A stretch of DNA of 64,000 bases. Source: JBFONV01 sp040779335. GTDB taxonomy: Bacteria > Pseudomonadota > Gammaproteobacteria > Enterobacterales > Alteromonadaceae. Under the pieces are notes generated by a model. The model ran no database searches. It saw only the letters and a list, made by a program, of their open reading frames with translations, and had not been told where the DNA came from. Position 1 is the stretch's first letter. Each line of letters starts with the position of its first letter. Position numbers and translations under genes: made by a program. Where the stretch lies: contig JBFONV010000002.1 of assembly GCA_040779335.1 (NCBI GenBank), positions 186,001 through 250,000 on the forward strand, in the 5' to 3' direction. Below, piece after piece: positions 60,677 to 64,000 of this stretch.

Positions 60677-61880
60677 TGCGAGCAAGCCTCCGTTTGATGT
60701 TTCCTTGAACTACAAAGTAGTCAAATAACGGCGCAAATAAGTTAGCGAATAAAATAGCTAACATCATGCCTTCTGGAAACGCTGGGTTAACAACACGCAC
60801 TAACACCACCATGACACCAACTAAAGCACCAAACCAGAATTTACCTGTATTGGTAAACGAAGCTGACACAGGATCTGTTGCCATAAACATCATACCAAAA
60901 GCAAAACCGCCAGTAACAAGATGCCAATACCATGGCATATCGAACATAGCATTTGTATCACTACCAATCGTATTAAAAAGCATTGATGTAATGACCATGC
61001 CACCAAAGACACCTAATACGATGCGCCAAGATGCAATGCCTTTATAAAGAATGTAAGCACCACCAATTAAAATCATAAAGGTAGAAACTTCACCGATAGA
61101 ACCAGGCATATAACCCCAAAACGCGTTCCACCAATTAGCATTAATGCTAAAATCCATTGTTCCTGGAGCTGCCGCTGCCGCTGCACCTAATGCAGTTGCA
61201 CCAGAGAAACCATCTACAGCAACCCAAACTGCATCACCAGAAATTTCTGTAGGGTATGCAAAGAATAAGAAAGCACGACCCGCAAGTGCAGGGTTCAAGA
61301 AGTTTTTACCTGTTCCACCAAAGACTTCTTTAGCGACAACAACACCAAAGGTAATGCCGATCGCAACTTGCCATAATGGGATGGTTGCAGGAACAATCAA
61401 TGCAAATAAGATAGAAGTAACAAAAAAACCTTCGTTAACTTCATGATCTCTAACAGAGGCAAAGAGAATCTCCCAAAATATACCGACAGCAAATGTGACA
61501 ATATATATAGGTAAGAAGAACATCGCTCCGTAGAACATCATACCAAGCCAATTGGAATCAGTACTTAAACTACCACCAAGTAATTCAAACACCCCAACTT
61601 GCCAAGTATCAGGTAATGCGTATCCAGCGGCTAATGCATCAGCCGCTTGAAAACCTATGTTGTACATTCCCCAAAACATCGCAGGGAAGACAGCCAACCA
61701 CACAGTGATCATGATACGTTTTAAGTCGATGCTATCACGAACGTGAGTTTTACCTTTGTTTATGTAACCAGGCGTATATAAAAAAGTTGCTAGTGCTTCA
61801 TATACTGGAAACCATTTTTCATACTTCGCACCTTTTTCAAAATGCGGTTCAATATCTTCAATAAACTTTTTCAAGCCCAT
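60669..61880 (-). CDS. nqrB: Na+-NQR subunit B (FMN/riboflavin, membrane)
   Basis: A 403-residue polytopic subunit with the covalent FMN site VDGFSGATALGAAA (Thr229), GGTGKNFLNPALAGRAFLFFAYP and the quinone/Na+ region MFMATDPVSASFTNTGKFWFGALVGVMVVLVRVVNPAFPEGMMLAILFANLFAPLFDYFVVQ. This is the main Na+-translocating subunit. It follows nqrA by two bases. Confidence 0.98.
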   Translation of the reverse strand: MGLKKFIEDIEPHFEKGAKYEKWFPVYEALATFLYTPGYINKGKTHVRDSIDLKRIMITVWLAVFPAMFWGMYNIGFQAADALAAGYALPDTWQVGVFELLGGSLSTDSNWLGMMFYGAMFFLPIYIVTFAVGIFWEILFASVRDHEVNEGFFVTSILFALIVPATIPLWQVAIGITFGVVVAKEVFGGTGKNFLNPALAGRAFLFFAYPTEISGDAVWVAVDGFSGATALGAAAAAAPGTMDFSINANWWNAFWGYMPGSIGEVSTFMILIGGAYILYKGIASWRIVLGVFGGMVITSMLFNTIGSDTNAMFDMPWYWHLVTGGFAFGMMFMATDPVSASFTNTGKFWFGALVGVMVVLVRVVNPAFPEGMMLAILFANLFAPLFDYFVVQGNIKRRLARNV

Positions 61881-61882
61881 GA

Positions 61883-63220
61883 CTAACCTTCCTTCTCAAT
61901 TGTGGTTAGGCAATCACGAAGGATAACGCCATAATCTGTTTTGCCTGGGCAAACAAATGTACATAAGGCTAAATCTTCTTCATCAAGCTCTAAGGCACCA
62001 AGTTGCTGCGCGCTGTCGGTATCACCAGCACATAAATCACGTAACAACATAGTGGGTAAAATATCTAACGGCATAACACGTTCATAGTTGCCAATGGGTA
62101 CCATTGCGCGAGCACTACCATTAGTTGTCGTGGTCATGTTGAACAATTTCTTCGGGAAGAAATGAGACATATATGCACGCGTCACTGAGAATTTATTTGG
62201 ACCAGGATACATGTAGCCTAAAAGCTCTTTCTCTCGGCCTTCAAGGATCAACGAAATTTGTACGTGATAACGACCTAAGTATCCATGCACTCTTGTGGCA
62301 TTAGAACCAGATAACAACGATCCTGAAACAACACGTACTTCACCGTCAATCACTTCACCTGCACAAAGCTCATCAGTACACGCACCTAATATAGTACGAA
62401 TCAAACGAGGATTTTTTGCAGCAGGTCCAGCTAAAGAAATTACGCGTGAACTGTTTAATTCACCCGTTGCGAATAGCTGACCAAAAGTAATTACATCTTG
62501 GTAACCAGCATGCCAAACAACTCTGTCCGCACTTGCAGGTTTTAAAAAATGAATATGAGTACCCACCAAACCAGCAGGGTGTTTACCAGCAAATTCATTT
62601 ACTGTCACATTAGCTTCGGTTGGAATGTTTGCACCAGGCGCTTTGCTAACGAACACTTCACCATCAGTTAATCGAGACAATACCTGTAAGCCTTGCTTAA
62701 ACGCTTCGCTGTTCTCGTTAATAATAACTTCAGGGTTGGCGGCCAACGGATTAGTATCCATTGCACTAACAAATATGGCTGCTGGCGCACTATCAATCGC
62801 TGGGATCTTGCTAAAAGGACGCGTACGTAAAGCGGTCCATAAACCTGAATTAACCAGATTATTAACAACGTCTTGACGGTCTATCGATGATAGTTCTTCG
62901 GCTGAGTAACGAGAAAATGTCTCTTGCTCTTCGCCATCTAACTCGATAACAACCGATTGCAAAACACGCTTTTCTCCGCGGTTTATTTCTTTGACAACAC
63001 CGGCAGCTTGAGCTGTGAATTTAACGCCAGGGTTCTTTTTATCTTCAAAAAGATCCTGACCTTTTTTAACGCGATCGCCCACTTTAACAAACATGGTTGG
63101 TCGCATACCCACAAACTCTTCACCGAGTGTTGCAACAGTTTTGATGGTCGGACCATCATGGATTACCTGCTGGGGAGCACCAACGACAGGGACATCCAGA
63201 CCTTTTTTTATTGTAATCAT
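61883..63220 (-). CDS. nqrA: Na+-NQR subunit A
   Basis: The peripheral ubiquinone-associated subunit, 445 residues from ATG 63220 (MITIKKGLDVPVVGAPQQVIHDGP, the usual start; a GTG four codons earlier at 63232 is possible). The barrel-sandwich VKVGDRVKKGQDLFEDKKNPGVKFTAQAAGVVKEINRGEKR, the SLBB-like middle and the C-terminal ALELDEEDLALCTFVCPGKTDYG are family features. First gene of the nqrABCDEF operon. Confidence 0.97.
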   Translation of the reverse strand: MITIKKGLDVPVVGAPQQVIHDGPTIKTVATLGEEFVGMRPTMFVKVGDRVKKGQDLFEDKKNPGVKFTAQAAGVVKEINRGEKRVLQSVVIELDGEEQETFSRYSAEELSSIDRQDVVNNLVNSGLWTALRTRPFSKIPAIDSAPAAIFVSAMDTNPLAANPEVIINENSEAFKQGLQVLSRLTDGEVFVSKAPGANIPTEANVTVNEFAGKHPAGLVGTHIHFLKPASADRVVWHAGYQDVITFGQLFATGELNSSRVISLAGPAAKNPRLIRTILGACTDELCAGEVIDGEVRVVSGSLLSGSNATRVHGYLGRYHVQISLILEGREKELLGYMYPGPNKFSVTRAYMSHFFPKKLFNMTTTTNGSARAMVPIGNYERVMPLDILPTMLLRDLCAGDTDSAQQLGALELDEEDLALCTFVCPGKTDYGVILRDCLTTIEKEG

Positions 63221-63596
63221 AAACACTTGCACTACTTTGATGGGAGTATCAAAATCAAATTTTAAACTTGCCTACTCCATATTTAAAAACATTAAATATC
63301 AAGTAGATAAGAAGAACCTTTGATTTCAGTGTATTTCAGTAGGAAAACTTAAATTACTAACTTGTGGTTAATAACTAAGATCCACTGGTCTTAAGTTAAA
63401 ATTTTCTGGCGCGATTTTAGCACAATAACTGTTTTTTATTCTACGGGTGCCGTTACTTTTCATTACAATTTAGACGATTAATTTTAAATTCGCTCGTATT
63501 TTGTGCAAGATACCAAAAAAAGCTAAAAATATCAGCAGTAAAAAATACCAACATCCCCGCTTTGTTGAGCTTAATATCTGTTCACCAGATCAAAAA
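63221..63596. other. nqrA upstream region, no gene seen
   Basis: About 376 bases between the nqr start and the fabV terminator. It must hold the nqr promoter. I see no coding frame or clear operator; the sequence is AT-rich with scattered A and T runs. Confidence 0.5.
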
Positions 63597-63627
63597 AAAC
63601 CGATATCAACTGTCAATATCGGCTTTA
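63597..63627 (-). terminator. terminator downstream of fabV
   Basis: Stem CCGATAT (63600-63606) / ATATCGG (63616-63622). On the minus strand the stem is followed by an eight-base T run (complement of 63592-63599). It lies about 20 bases after the fabV stop. Confidence 0.8.
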
Positions 63628-63645
63628 TTTTTATAACCACAAAGA

Positions 63646-64000
63646 TTATTCGCTTAAATTATTAATCTCAACGACTGGATCCACATCGGCGTCGTAATCT
63701 ACGCTATCAATACCAAAGCCAAACAATTTCAAAAACTCATGGTGATAACCTTCATAATCAGTTAATTCGTCAATCGTTTCTGTTTCAACGGTATTCCAAA
63801 TATCGGTCACACGTTGTTGAACACTGTCTTCAAGTTCTTTGTAATTTTGACGTAATCGACCCGCTTCATCAATGCGTGGATTTTCACCATAAATATTTTC
63901 ACGGAACAACGCTTGGATCTGTTCAATACAACCTTCATAGGTGCCATCAGCTTTCATCACTTTAAACATGGCTGATATATACAATGGCATGATAGGGATC
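63646..64000 (-). CDS. fabV: trans-2-enoyl-[ACP]/CoA reductase FabV, C-terminal fragment
   Basis: The frame runs off the right edge; the visible 118 codons are the C-terminal end. The sequence IPIMPLYISAMFKVMKADGTYEGCIEQIQALF...IDEAGRLRQNYKELEDSVQQRVTDIWNTV...ELTDYEGYHHEFLKLFGFGIDSVDYDADVDP is the FabV terminus as I know it. FabV is the NADH-dependent enoyl reductase of fatty-acid synthesis that is resistant to triclosan. The catalytic Tyr-Lys and NADH site lie outside the window. Confidence 0.93.
   Translation of the reverse strand, partial: IPIMPLYISAMFKVMKADGTYEGCIEQIQALFRENIYGENPRIDEAGRLRQNYKELEDSVQQRVTDIWNTVETETIDELTDYEGYHHEFLKLFGFGIDSVDYDADVDPVVEINNLSE

Overview
The window is about 64 kb of low-GC chromosome from a marine gammaproteobacterium of the order Alteromonadales, probably a Colwellia/Thalassotalea-like organism. 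That placement is inference from the gene set: Na+-translocating NQR with ApbE and NqrM, OadGAB, a PA3496-type small protein, a secreted M4 protease with a GlyGly-CTERM tail, the order eno/ftsB-ispD-ispF-truD-surE-pcm-yqaA-nlpD-rpoS, and AT-rich codon use. Most of the window is ordinary core chromosome. I see no prophage, integron, IS element or CRISPR array.

Layout. 1-1.3 kb: the 3' end of radA and, converging on it, an orphan periplasmic solute-binding protein. 1.4-6.2 kb: a metA-metH methionine operon behind an array of MetJ boxes. 6.3-10.3 kb: recA (with a perfect SOS box) divergent from mutS. 10.3-16.8 kb: a leftward block ftsB, ispD, ispF, truD, surE, pcm, yqaA-like, nlpD, rpoS. 16.9-18.7 kb: two poorly characterised leftward genes between ftsB and eno, one with a clear RelA/SpoT-synthetase-like core. 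18.9-22 kb: pyrG and eno. 22-29 kb: a DUF4202 protein, a diguanylate cyclase, a YbaN-like membrane protein, a second orphan solute-binding protein, a LacI-type regulator and a two-gene ABC exporter. 29-34.4 kb: small hypothetical genes, tmcA, a PA3496-family gene, a secreted M20 amidohydrolase and pdxH.

34.4-37.7 kb: oadG-oadA-oadB (sodium-pumping oxaloacetate decarboxylase), preceded by a 670-bp palindrome-rich control region. 38.3-42.8 kb: two identical tRNA-Arg(ACG) genes with a decayed third copy between them, tRNA-Ser(GCT), csrA, alaS and recX, all leftward. 43-52.7 kb: two very large convergent genes for surface or secreted proteins, a BACON-domain lipoprotein built from an internal duplication and a 1864-residue mosaic M4 metalloprotease. 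52.8-55.7 kb: a secreted metallo-beta-lactamase-fold hydrolase, dinB and a third orphan solute-binding protein. 55.8-63.2 kb: nqrABCDEF-apbE-nqrM, with a 123-bp imperfect palindrome starting on the nqrF stop codon. The right edge cuts fabV.

Functional threads. Sodium energetics: NQR and OadGAB both pump Na+ out, and ApbE and NqrM are the NQR maturation factors. DNA repair and SOS: recA, recX, mutS, dinB and radA. Methionine synthesis under MetJ. Global regulation: RpoS, CsrA, a c-di-GMP cyclase and a possible alarmone-type enzyme. No wholly new multi-gene system is evident. The most interesting leads are the RelA/SpoT-like protein, the nqrF-linked palindrome, the decayed tRNA-Arg copy, the operator-like palindromes ahead of oadG, and the two giant modular exported proteins.
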